A DNA stretch of 64,000 nucleotides from an uncultured Aquimarina sp. Lineage in GTDB: Bacteria > Bacteroidota > Bacteroidia > Flavobacteriales > Flavobacteriaceae. This document shows positions 28,776 through 38,021 of this stretch, in pieces. The stretch spans positions 40,009 to 104,008 of the forward strand of contig CANMLG010000031.1 of assembly GCA_947498765.1 (NCBI GenBank). Reading direction: 5' to 3'. The notes beneath the pieces are model-generated. The model was given only the letters and a program-made list of their open reading frames with translations. It ran no database searches and was not told the origin of the DNA. Every line of letters begins with the position of its first letter. Within the stretch, counting starts at the first letter, position 1. Position numbers and translations under genes: made by a program.

Positions 28776-29819
28776 TTATTTATGATTATCTGTTACTGCC
28801 TCAATACCTGAAACAATTAACTGCCATTGTAATCGCAGTTGATCTTCCCAAGGCATTGGAATAACTTTTAATTTTTTTGCTTCAATAAGGCATTGTTCTG
28901 GTGTTATTTCACCTGTAATCAATTTTGATTTCCAGGAACCAAATTGATCGTTCCATTTTTTTAAAAAAGGATCTGGCCATTGCAATACACGTGTTTCTTT
29001 AGGGTAAATAAACAAAGGCATTTCAGAAACAAGTGTTAAACAATCCTTACTTAAACTACGAATAGATTCCATAGAACTTGGATGAAATTTTTGTGCTGTT
29101 TCTAAATCATCAAGGGCTAAAAAATGACTTTTCATGTTCTTACTATCTGGACGGGTACAAAAACCTTCTGTAATACGCTGAAACCCTTTTTCTCCTTTCC
29201 TATCTAAATCAAATAAATGATAATCCAAGTTTTTAGTTTGCCAAGCACATTGAGTTCTTAAATTTTGGGTACGATTTATCCAATTTTGATCGATCAAAAA
29301 CCATGGCCCATAGGTAGCACTCATTCCATGTAATGAAACATGTAAATCAAATGATGTATTTGCATTTTTCCAAAAATTATAAACTGCCTCATTCTCTGGC
29401 CTTAATGCTTTTACCTCACCTTCGATAGGGAAACCAAACTCTATATCATTACCAGGCAATTCTCTATTTACATTAATCAAATAACTTGTCAAATCCGTTT
29501 TTTTATCATCGTAATTATACCAAGTTAAATTACGCTTTTCTCCATCGGGATTTGTGTGTGGAACAATATACCAAGTATACTTTTGTAGCAATTCGTGTTT
29601 CTTATGTAAAGTACCTAAAAAATTCACTAACTTTTTAAGTAATAACGGACCAATAGGTTCATCGGCATGATTCCCTGCAATAAGACTTATTTTTATAGAA
29701 CCATTCCCAAGTGTATAACTTTCAATATTTTCACCCTCTACAGAAACCCCAATTTTATTTCCCCAATTATTTGTAATTGAAGCTTCTAAAATAGAGGATA
29801 TGTAACTATAAAGCTGCAT
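28776..29819 (-). CDS. M14 family zinc carboxypeptidase-like protein
   Basis: 'SLIAGNHADEPIGPLLL' (HxxE), 'WYIVPHTNPDGEKRN', 'SFDLHVSLHGM'. Confidence 0.82.
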   Translation of the reverse strand: MQLYSYISSILEASITNNWGNKIGVSVEGENIESYTLGNGSIKISLIAGNHADEPIGPLLLKKLVNFLGTLHKKHELLQKYTWYIVPHTNPDGEKRNLTWYNYDDKKTDLTSYLINVNRELPGNDIEFGFPIEGEVKALRPENEAVYNFWKNANTSFDLHVSLHGMSATYGPWFLIDQNWINRTQNLRTQCAWQTKNLDYHLFDLDRKGEKGFQRITEGFCTRPDSKNMKSHFLALDDLETAQKFHPSSMESIRSLSKDCLTLVSEMPLFIYPKETRVLQWPDPFLKKWNDQFGSWKSKLITGEITPEQCLIEAKKLKVIPMPWEDQLRLQWQLIVSGIEAVTDNHK

Positions 29820-30151
29820 TACAAAACTTCAATCAATGTAATTTCTCCTTTGGAAACCACTTCCGTATTTACGGATTCATATTTTTCAAATAACTCAATA
29901 CGCCCATCATTTAATAATTTAGGAAAAGAAACACACTTTCCTAACTTAAATTCCATTTTAGCATTTAAGTGCTGATAATGCATATGCAGTGTATTATCAT
30001 TGTCCACTTTAGCAATTAAACTTCCTTTAGTAACTCCACCTCCTTCGTACTCTCCCCAGACTATATCTCCTTTTTGAAAGTATTTAAAATGAGTTACCTC
30101 ATCACTATCTCCAGCTACTTTAAAAGTTTTATTATTATAATTTATTTTCAT
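29819..30151 (-). CDS. small conserved hypothetical protein (lipocalin-like family often named 'n-acetylglutamate synthase' in Bacteroidota)
   Basis: 'DIVWGEYEGGGVTKGSLIAKVDNDNTLHMHYQHLNAKMEFKLGKC...LNDGRIELFEKYE'; TAATG overlap with the M14 gene. Confidence 0.6.
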   Translation of the reverse strand: MKINYNNKTFKVAGDSDEVTHFKYFQKGDIVWGEYEGGGVTKGSLIAKVDNDNTLHMHYQHLNAKMEFKLGKCVSFPKLLNDGRIELFEKYESVNTEVVSKGEITLIEVL

Positions 30152-30170
30152 TACAGAATTCTATTTAATA

Positions 30171-30695
30171 TTACATCCAATATTTTTCATATTCATCTTG
30201 AAAAGTAAGTGTTTTCATGGAATCCATTCTATCAATAAGTAATGTTCCATTTAAGTGATCTAATTCATGCTGTGCAACAATAGCTGCAAAACCACTTAAT
30301 TTTTTTTCAAAATACTCACCCATTCGGTCTTTTCCCTTAAGTTTAATATTTTTATGGCGCTTTAATTTTCCTCGTATGTTAGGTATAGAAAGACATCCTT
30401 CCCAACTATCAACCAATTCATTGCCAATGAATTCAATTTCTGGATTAATAACTACCTCCAGTAAAAAAGAATCTTTATTAGGGTACCTGGGATTATTTTG
30501 CATTTCCATAACAAATAGCCTTTTTAAACAAGCTACCTGAGGCGCGGCAATACCCGCACCGTTGTAACTGCGCATGGTATGAATAAGGTCATCAATAAAA
30601 GCTTGAAACTCAAAAGAACTTAGCTCCTCCCCTACGACACCAGACTTCATCCGTAAAGTAGGGTTCCCCATTTTTATCACTTTTAATATTGCCAT
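30171..30695 (-). CDS. def: peptide deformylase
   Basis: Motifs GAGIAAPQV, EGCLSIP, QHELDHLNG. Confidence 0.96.
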   Translation of the reverse strand: MAILKVIKMGNPTLRMKSGVVGEELSSFEFQAFIDDLIHTMRSYNGAGIAAPQVACLKRLFVMEMQNNPRYPNKDSFLLEVVINPEIEFIGNELVDSWEGCLSIPNIRGKLKRHKNIKLKGKDRMGEYFEKKLSGFAAIVAQHELDHLNGTLLIDRMDSMKTLTFQDEYEKYWM

Positions 30696-30754
30696 ATTTT
30701 AATTAACTACAAGCAATGGATCATTAGAGCACTTTTTCACAATCCTACTACTTT

Positions 30755-31255
30755 TTATGCAAACAAATTTTCATCTGCTGACGATACATAACTAGCAGGA
30801 ACACTTAAGTTATTTAAACGCAAATAAAGCCCCATTTGTGCCCTGTGATGTATAGTATGGTTGATAATCAACTTCCTTAATACCGCATATTTAGGCAATG
30901 TAAAAAAAGTAAAATCTCCTTTTTTCATTGTCCATTGCGCATTTAAATCCTCATTACTTATCGTACTAAATGCTTTTATAGCAATGGATACATTATTTTT
31001 ATAAGTAGCTACCAAATCTTTTGCATTAGTAATTTTAACTGGAGGTGTGTATTGCATCCAATCTAATTCTGATCCTCCTAATATTCCAGCAACCCAACTA
31101 GGAATTTCTGTCATATGATTAGCTAATTCTGCTACTGTTTTTGATTTTTCATGCGGTGTAAAATCAAAAATATTATCCGTAACAGCTTCAAAAACACGAA
31201 TAGTAGTATCCATTTCGTCTTTAAATTCTTGTAAAATTATATCTTTTAGTATCAT
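30755..31255 (-). CDS. DinB family protein
   Basis: 'ELANHMTEIPSWVAG', 'HTIHHRAQMGLYLRLN'. Confidence 0.88.
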   Translation of the reverse strand: MILKDIILQEFKDEMDTTIRVFEAVTDNIFDFTPHEKSKTVAELANHMTEIPSWVAGILGGSELDWMQYTPPVKITNAKDLVATYKNNVSIAIKAFSTISNEDLNAQWTMKKGDFTFFTLPKYAVLRKLIINHTIHHRAQMGLYLRLNNLSVPASYVSSADENLFA

Positions 31256-31266
31256 AATTATTTGTG

Positions 31267-31842
31267 TTATTTTAACGTGATTGGAAATTCAGCAAATGTC
31301 CTATCCCAACCTATTTTTAAATGTATTTTTTTTTCTGAAACTTTATATAATGCTATTGATAGTTGCTCAATTACTTTTTTAGCTTTTTGGATTGGCACAG
31401 TAATACTTGCAATATCTTGCGAAGGTTCATAACCATAATTACCCCATCCATCGAGCAAGGTATTCAATTTAAGAGTCCATTGATTTTGTTCTGGAATAGC
31501 AATGAGAGAATAGCGCCCAGCCTGGATATTTGTGTCTCCAAAAACAACATCTGTCATAAAAATTATTTCTGTAGATTCGTTTGCTCCGATACGCCATGGT
31601 TTATTAAATTTCAAAAGCTCACCAAAAATGTTTCTTCCTTTTTTTGAAGGTCTCGAATAACTTACTCTAATTTTAGGTTCAGCTGCTTTCTTTTTTTCTT
31701 CCGTTTTTTCAAAAAAACGAATAGCTGCATTAGCAGGATAATACGCCCTATCCATAGGACTTTTATCCATTTTATCGAATTTTTGAGCTTTTATTTGCAA
31801 ACAAGTAAAAGCAAAAACAATCAACATTAAATATTTTCTCAT
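31267..31842 (-). CDS. DUF2911 domain-containing secreted protein
   Basis: 'IRVSYSRPSKKGRNIFGELLKFNKPWRIGANESTEIIFMTDVVFGDTNIQAGRYSLIAIPEQNQWTLKLN'; signal peptide. Confidence 0.88.
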   Translation of the reverse strand: MRKYLMLIVFAFTCLQIKAQKFDKMDKSPMDRAYYPANAAIRFFEKTEEKKKAAEPKIRVSYSRPSKKGRNIFGELLKFNKPWRIGANESTEIIFMTDVVFGDTNIQAGRYSLIAIPEQNQWTLKLNTLLDGWGNYGYEPSQDIASITVPIQKAKKVIEQLSIALYKVSEKKIHLKIGWDRTFAEFPITLK

Positions 31843-31855
31843 AGTAATAAATGCA

Positions 31856-32650
31856 TTATTTAGTTTTCATATTTACAATACTTTCTGTTTCAATTCTTGA
31901 TAATTCTTTAAGCCTTTCTTGTTCAAACAAAACTGGCAATTCTTTTAAAGGAGTGCCTAAATCGGCTTTCCAATTCACGTAATCTTGAAAAGTAACTCCA
32001 TCAATTACTCTTCTATTATAAAAACTTCGAAAACGAACTCCTCCATTATTTACACGATAGTTATACGCTAAATAATCTATTTTATTCGTTTTTTGATTAA
32101 TCCAATAATGAAACTCATCATCATGATCTTTACCTCCACCTTGCTCATCAAATGTCACTTCAATTAAGTCGTAATTTTCATTTTTTATAACGGTATTTTC
32201 AATAAATTTTTTGTTAACCGAAGCATCTTTAAGTTTATGAGGGAGTGTAGCAAAATATATTACAGAATTTAATGCTCCCTTAGCTGCTTCAATTTGCCTA
32301 TTACTCATATTTATTTGTTGTCCATTAACAAAGCGTTCAAATTTTCCATTAGTAATAAAATCTTTTATGACATGCCCCTCTTTTTCTTGTGTAACCGAAT
32401 ATATATATTCATTGTTTTTATTCGTAAAGCGATACTTCTTTTTTCTAAACACAAATGAATAGTCTGCTGTTTCATATAAAGCACCTCCATGTGCCTGTAT
32501 TAATTTATCAATAATACGATCCGCTTTTATTTGCTCTTTTTCTTTTTGAACAGACGGAATAACCATACCACTCAATTGCTTTTCATTATTAACATTTTTA
32601 CACGCCATTAACGTATAAAAAATTCCAATAGAAATTATAATTTTTCTCAT
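31856..32650 (-). CDS. lipoprotein of the DUF6503-like family
   Basis: Lipobox 'LMAC'; 'DRIIDKLIQAHGGALYETADYSFVFRKKKY...DEFHYWINQKTNKIDYLAYNY..NNGGVRFRSFYNRRVIDGVTFQDYVNW'. Confidence 0.7.
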   Translation of the reverse strand: MRKIIISIGIFYTLMACKNVNNEKQLSGMVIPSVQKEKEQIKADRIIDKLIQAHGGALYETADYSFVFRKKKYRFTNKNNEYIYSVTQEKEGHVIKDFITNGKFERFVNGQQINMSNRQIEAAKGALNSVIYFATLPHKLKDASVNKKFIENTVIKNENYDLIEVTFDEQGGGKDHDDEFHYWINQKTNKIDYLAYNYRVNNGGVRFRSFYNRRVIDGVTFQDYVNWKADLGTPLKELPVLFEQERLKELSRIETESIVNMKTK

Positions 32651-32666
32651 TATCTAATTGTATAAT

Positions 32667-33296
32667 TTAAAGCAATACAAGTCCTTTAGGTGTTTCGATC
32701 ACCATTTTTAAACTAGTTCTTTTTGCTTTATCAATTTGCATTGAAAAGTTAAGCATTTCAAACAAATGAATAAACTTTTTAGGATTTGGGTGTGTCCCAT
32801 ATAATTTAACAAGCCTACAGTTCATATTTGGCAAATAATTTGAAGGATGTATATCACCTATTGACCAATCAATTAAAAAAGGAACAAACTCCACTTCGGG
32901 AGAAGCTAAAGGAAGTGTTAACTCCCACTTCAACATACTTCCTTCTAAAGTAGAACGAAATCCATTACTCAAAATTCCCATTTTTTCATCATAATACTTC
33001 AGCACCTCTGCATCTTTTTTTAAATCTGATGATTTTAATGCAAATCGGGTTATCTTATCTTTAGTAAGTTCATCAACACCCATCCAACGTGGAGTCGAAA
33101 TTGCCGTATTTGTATTATCAACTGCAAGTAATTCCAAATAACATTCATTATTTAAATTGATTAATGCATTTTTCGTCCCTTGTTTTTTATGATAACCTCC
33201 ATAAATTGGCATTACCCCTAATTTTTCTTTAAAAAACTGAACTGCAGCATCCAAATCAACAACCGAATATACAATATGATCAATTAACCGTTTAAT
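32667..33296 (-). CDS. VOC family (glyoxalase-like) protein; probable non-canonical start
   Basis: The listed ORF begins at TTG 33254 inside the first VOC strand. The in-frame upstream text IKRLIDHIVYSVVDL completes the usual VOC N-terminus, with ATT at 33296 as the best-placed initiator. Confidence 0.7.
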   Translation of the reverse strand: MKRLIDHIVYSVVDLDAAVQFFKEKLGVMPIYGGYHKKQGTKNALINLNNECYLELLAVDNTNTAISTPRWMGVDELTKDKITRFALKSSDLKKDAEVLKYYDEKMGILSNGFRSTLEGSMLKWELTLPLASPEVEFVPFLIDWSIGDIHPSNYLPNMNCRLVKLYGTHPNPKKFIHLFEMLNFSMQIDKAKRTSLKMVIETPKGLVLL

Positions 33297-33600
33297 ATAT
33301 CTTAATTTATAACAACCTTGTCAAAGATACACGTAAGCACACTGATCCAATAGTACATTTTAGAAAATAGATGGTAGTTTAAGTCAAAAAAAATCATTTT
33401 AACTATCTTCTTATATTTAAACAAAAGACACCGTTTATTATTAATTAACGGCTTTATTTTAATTCAAAAAAAACATTTAAAAAAAACAAAAAATAGATAA
33501 GCTTCTTAAAATTACCATTTGTTTTCTTTTTCGCACTATTTTATATATACATGATTATCATAACTTTGCCTTACAAAATTTAATTCAAACAAATTATATT

Positions 33601-34350
33601 ATGAGCAAAAGAGCATTAATTATAGGAGGAAGTAGTGGTATTGGACGTGCAACAGCTGAAAACTTATTAGCAGAAGGCGTTGAGGTACATGTTGTAGGAA
33701 CAAATGATACTAAATTAAATTCATTTAAAAATGAAGCATCTGGAAATTTACACACACACAAAGTAGATATTACTAATGCTACTGAAGTTGAAGCTTTAAA
33801 CCAACAAGTAAATGCTTGGGATAATTTAGATTATTTGGTTAATGCATCAGGAATTTTTGGCCCTAAATCATTTTTAGATCACACCGTTGCTGATTATGAT
33901 TCGTATCAAGATTTAAACAGAGGATTCTTTTTTATCACACAATCTGCTGCTAAAAAAATGAAAGAAACCGAAGGTGGGTCAATTGTAAACGTAGGATCAA
34001 TGTGGGCAAAACAAGCTGTTAAAGCCACTCCATCATCGGCATACTCAATGCAAAAAGCCGGATTACATTCATTAACACAACACTTGGCTATGGAACTTGC
34101 TGACCACAAAATACGTGTTAATGCAGTATCTCCAGCTGTTGTTGAAACGCCAGTTTACGAAAGTGTTTTTGGAGGAAAACAAGAAGCACATGATGCACTT
34201 CAAAACTTTCATGGCTTTCATCCAATTGGAAGAAATGGAAAGGCAAAAGATGTAGCTGATACCATCTCATACTTATTATCAGATAAAGCAGGCTGGGTAA
34301 CTGGAGCTATTTGGGATACTGATGGAGGTGTAATGTCAGGAAGAAATTAA
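33601..34350 (+). CDS. SDR family NAD(P)-dependent oxidoreductase
   Basis: '[18 protein letters not shown]', 'NASGIFGP', '[18 protein letters not shown]', '[16 protein letters not shown]'. Confidence 0.95.
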   Translation: MSKRALIIGGSSGIGRATAENLLAEGVEVHVVGTNDTKLNSFKNEASGNLHTHKVDITNATEVEALNQQVNAWDNLDYLVNASGIFGPKSFLDHTVADYDSYQDLNRGFFFITQSAAKKMKETEGGSIVNVGSMWAKQAVKATPSSAYSMQKAGLHSLTQHLAMELADHKIRVNAVSPAVVETPVYESVFGGKQEAHDALQNFHGFHPIGRNGKAKDVADTISYLLSDKAGWVTGAIWDTDGGVMSGRN

Positions 34351-34369
34351 ATTAAAGAATAAAAAAGCA

Positions 34370-34406
34370 AAAACAAGCACTGGCATAAAATGCCAGTACT
34401 TGTTTT
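34370..34406. terminator. hairpin terminator downstream of SDR gene
   Basis: aaaacaagcactggca ... tgccagtacttgtttt (one mismatch). Confidence 0.7.
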
Positions 34407-34433
34407 ATATTAATAGGTATTAATTCCTTTTTT

Positions 34434-35477
34434 ATGTCAAAAAAAAAATATATTATTATTGGTGCTGGTCTTTCAGGTCTAACTACTGCATACATGTTAC
34501 ATAAGTCTGGCGAATCTGATTTTCTGATTTTAGAATCTAGGGATCGAATTGGTGGACGAATTTTAACCGACAATGGTATTGATTTTGGAGCTACTTGGTT
34601 TCATGATCATCACCAAAATGTAACTGCCTTATTAGATGAATTAAAAATTGAAAAATTTCATCAATACAGTAAAGGAAAAAGTGTTTTAGTGTACAGCACT
34701 ATGTCTCCTGCTCATTATTTTGAAAATGATCCAAATTCGCCATCGGCATACAGAATAGCGGGAGGATCAACAGCTATGATAGAGGCTTTATCAAAAAAAA
34801 TAAATAAGGACCGTATAAAAACAGGAGTTAGCGTTTTAGAAATTAAAAACAACAAAAATCACTTAGTTATAAATACCAATAACGGTGTGTATACTACAGA
34901 AAAAGCTATAATAACTATTCCTCCTAGAATAGCAACACGCATTAATTTTTTGCCTGAACTACCCAATACATTGCATAAAACAATGGAGCAAACACATACT
35001 TGGATGAGTAATGCTATTAAAGTTGGACTTACTTTTAAAACTCCTTTTTGGAAAAATAAAAATTTATCAGGTACCCTTATTGGACAAGTTGGTGTAGTAA
35101 CAGAACTTTACGATCATAGCGATGTAAACAACAAAACTTTTTCATTGATGGGGTTTGTAAATGAAGGTATGAGAGATGTTTCTGCCGAAGAGCGAAAAAA
35201 AAGAATTTTAGATCATTTACAAAAATATTTAGGAGATGAAGTATTAGACTACCTTACCTATGAAGAGAAAGATTGGTCACAAGATAGAGACACCTCTTGC
35301 GATAAAATAAAATCTATTTACATGAGTCCTAGATATGGCGATCCTGAATTTAGTAATGCTTATTTAGGAGGTAAACTTATTTTTTCGGGTGCGGAAACTT
35401 CAACAGTGTATGGTGGTTATATGGACGGCGCAATATACAGTGGACTATTAGCTGCAGAAAAAGTATTAAACAACTAA
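34434..35477 (+). CDS. FAD-dependent oxidoreductase, flavin amine oxidase type
   Basis: 'IIIGAGLSGLTTAYMLHKSG', 'ESRDRIGGRI', C-terminal 'LIFSGAETSTVYGGYMDGAIYSGLLAAEKV'. Confidence 0.92.
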   Translation: MSKKKYIIIGAGLSGLTTAYMLHKSGESDFLILESRDRIGGRILTDNGIDFGATWFHDHHQNVTALLDELKIEKFHQYSKGKSVLVYSTMSPAHYFENDPNSPSAYRIAGGSTAMIEALSKKINKDRIKTGVSVLEIKNNKNHLVINTNNGVYTTEKAIITIPPRIATRINFLPELPNTLHKTMEQTHTWMSNAIKVGLTFKTPFWKNKNLSGTLIGQVGVVTELYDHSDVNNKTFSLMGFVNEGMRDVSAEERKKRILDHLQKYLGDEVLDYLTYEEKDWSQDRDTSCDKIKSIYMSPRYGDPEFSNAYLGGKLIFSGAETSTVYGGYMDGAIYSGLLAAEKVLNN

Positions 35478-35546
35478 TGTATACTATCTTTTTAAATATA
35501 ATTATAAAACTGTATTTTAGAAATATTGAGGCTTAACACTTGTGAT

Positions 35547-36434
35547 TTGAAAGAGCAAAGGAATAATATCGAAAAATATCATCTTCATAAAGCGCACCCA
35601 GAAAAGCTTCAGTTTGCGGTATATGATTTAAATGAATATCGAAAACGCAGTGGCAATATGGCCGCAGTGGCCCATTCACACAGTTATTATCAAATTATTT
35701 GGTTTTTTAACGAAGGGGGAAATCACATTGTTGATTTTAAAAGTTATCCTATTAAAAAAAATATGATTCTTTTTATATCAAAAGATCATATACACGCTTT
35801 TGACGAAAACTTAAATGTTCAAGGCTATCTCATCCATTTTAATGAAAGCTTTTTTATGCATAATGATGTTGATATTTTTTTAAAATACAATATTTTCAAT
35901 GCTATTGAAAACCCTTGTTATATTATTGATAACGAAACTACCAAAATTGCCAACTCCTATATGGATTTGATAAAAAAAGAACTTTCCTCTAAAGGCGCTT
36001 TTGGGTATGAAGATATCATTCGTTTCTCATTAAAATCATTACTTATTAATTTAGAACGCATTCATCGTAAAGGAAATAACACACACCTTAAGTTTAATAG
36101 TCACTACGAGCTTCAATTTGCTAAATATAAAGAGTTAATAGAAGAAAATTACCAAAAGAGCCTATCCGTAAGTGACTATGCTAGATTATTAAGTATTTCA
36201 TCAAAAACCTTAACCACTATTACCAAAAGTGTAATCGGAAAATCAGCTTCAGAGCTAATTTCTGAGCGTATTATTTTAGAAGCAAAACGTTTGTTAAGAT
36301 TTACTAGCTTACAAATAGGGGAAATTGCTTTTAAAATTGGTTTTGATGACGCTTCTTATTTTGTTAAATATTTTAAACGCTTTGAAGGAGTATCACCAAA
36401 AATATACAGAGAACAAATCCTTCCAAAAATATAG
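35547..36434 (+). CDS. AraC family transcriptional regulator
   Basis: Cupin-like N-terminus plus AraC HTH 'LSVSDYARLLSISSKTLTTITKSVIGKSASELISERIILEAKRLLRFTSLQIGEIAFKIGFDDASYFVKYFKRFEGVSPKIYRE'. No ATG near the N-terminus; TTG at 35547 or 35526 is a possible start. Confidence 0.88.
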   Translation: MKEQRNNIEKYHLHKAHPEKLQFAVYDLNEYRKRSGNMAAVAHSHSYYQIIWFFNEGGNHIVDFKSYPIKKNMILFISKDHIHAFDENLNVQGYLIHFNESFFMHNDVDIFLKYNIFNAIENPCYIIDNETTKIANSYMDLIKKELSSKGAFGYEDIIRFSLKSLLINLERIHRKGNNTHLKFNSHYELQFAKYKELIEENYQKSLSVSDYARLLSISSKTLTTITKSVIGKSASELISERIILEAKRLLRFTSLQIGEIAFKIGFDDASYFVKYFKRFEGVSPKIYREQILPKI

Positions 36435-36512
36435 TAACCTACACATTTTTAAATCTACATTTAATCCTGTATTTTTAATATTAGTTTCTTTTTAGAAGAC
36501 TTTTAAAAAACC

Positions 36513-37115
36513 ATGAAAAATACTGAAACCCAAAATTATTGGACAAAACGTTATCTGGATAAAAAAACAGGTTGGGATATTGGATATCCTTCGACACCAA
36601 TAAAAATGTATATTGATCAGCTTACAAATAAAAACATTAGCATATTAATCCCTGGAGCTGGTAATGGGTATGAGGCTGAGTATTTACATCAAAAAGGATT
36701 TACCAATGTATCTGTATTAGATATTTCTAAACCACCATTAGAATCATTTTCAAAACGAAATCCTAATTTCCCTAAAGAAAAATTAGTATTAGCTGACTTT
36801 TTTTTGCATCATGGTCAATATGATTTAATTTTTGAACAGACTTTTTTTTGCTCATTCTCACCAACTGAAACAAATAGATTAGCCTACTCTAAAAAAATGA
36901 ATGCATTACTAAAACCAAAAGGAAAACTAGTGGGTGTTTGGTTTGATATTCCATTAGTAACTGATAATACAGAAAACAGACCTTTTGGGGGAGATAAAGA
37001 AACGTATTTAACTTATTTTACTCCTTATTTTAAAGTACATACTTTTACTACTTGCTACAATTCCATACCTGAAAGAGCTAATCAAGAATTATTTGGAATT
37101 CTTAAAAAGCTTTAA
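36513..37115 (+). CDS. thiopurine S-methyltransferase-like SAM-dependent methyltransferase
   Basis: 'YWTKRYLDKKTGWDIGYPSTPI', 'ILIPGAGNGYEAEYLHQKGFTNVSVLDIS', 'DLIFEQTFFCSF'. Confidence 0.88.
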   Translation: MKNTETQNYWTKRYLDKKTGWDIGYPSTPIKMYIDQLTNKNISILIPGAGNGYEAEYLHQKGFTNVSVLDISKPPLESFSKRNPNFPKEKLVLADFFLHHGQYDLIFEQTFFCSFSPTETNRLAYSKKMNALLKPKGKLVGVWFDIPLVTDNTENRPFGGDKETYLTYFTPYFKVHTFTTCYNSIPERANQELFGILKKL

Positions 37116-37190
37116 TTCTTTGTATAAACAAGCATGAATAACTATAATAAGAAAGCATTTTTTTGAATACATTCTAAATGGCAATCAACA

Positions 37191-37910
37191 CTATTTTGAT
37201 AGTAAATCAATAAACCAAAAACCCATAGATGTATTAGTGTCAGCATCTTTATTTCCTAACTTATATTCTCGGTATACTTTTTCTCCAAGAGTAAAATTAA
37301 TAGGTTTCTTAAAAATAGGCCCATCAAAACAAAAGGTATGAAACTCTCCATTTTCTCCACAAGGATCCACATTGCTAGGCAAATCATTAATAAAATTTTT
37401 ATCTATAATACGACCTAAAAACGAAACATCTAATAAATTTAAATCTATACAAATTACAATAGATTTAAAACCTATACTTAAAAAGTCAGTTATAATTGTT
37501 TTAGTATTTTTTTTCCATAAAGGAAAAATACAATTAATAGCATAGGGCGCTAATTGATTTTCGCGATAAGTACGTAAATCTTCCAAAAAAATATCTCCAA
37601 ATCCTGCAAAAGCATAGCCTCTTTTTTGCAGCTTCAAAACACATTTTGTCAAAATAGCGTTATACTCCTCCATATTTGGTTGTTCTGGTAATTCGACAGT
37701 ATGTAGTGGCAGGCCTATTTGCTTAGCTTGCTCTTCCAATAACTCACGGCGTAATCCATGCATTGAAACCCGATTAAATTTCGAATTAACACTAGTTACC
37801 AGTTGCTCGATACCATACTTTTTATCCTGTTGGAGAAGGTAAAAAGCATAAGCGGCATCTTTGCCAGAACTCCAATTGAAATATGTTTTTTTAGGAAAAA
37901 CCATGCTCAA
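37191..37910 (-). CDS. DPH6-related ATP pyrophosphatase (diphthine-ammonia-ligase-like)
   Basis: PP-loop-like 'FNWSSGKDAAYAFYLLQQD', 'AFAGFGDIFLEDLRTYRENQ', 'DPCGENGEFHTFCFDGPIF'. Confidence 0.88.
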   Translation of the reverse strand: MSMVFPKKTYFNWSSGKDAAYAFYLLQQDKKYGIEQLVTSVNSKFNRVSMHGLRRELLEEQAKQIGLPLHTVELPEQPNMEEYNAILTKCVLKLQKRGYAFAGFGDIFLEDLRTYRENQLAPYAINCIFPLWKKNTKTIITDFLSIGFKSIVICIDLNLLDVSFLGRIIDKNFINDLPSNVDPCGENGEFHTFCFDGPIFKKPINFTLGEKVYREYKLGNKDADTNTSMGFWFIDLLSK

Positions 37911-37952
37911 ATATACATTCTTAATTATTGAGATTACTAGTTCAAATCATAA

Positions 37953-37991
37953 AAAACAGCGTTATCTACTGATGCTAGATAACGCTGTTTG
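37953..37991. terminator. hairpin terminator downstream of the polyferredoxin gene
   Basis: aaacagcgttatct ... agataacgctgttt perfect stem. Confidence 0.75.
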
Positions 37992-38021
37992 TATATTTAT
38001 AAAAATCACTTCTTAACAGAG

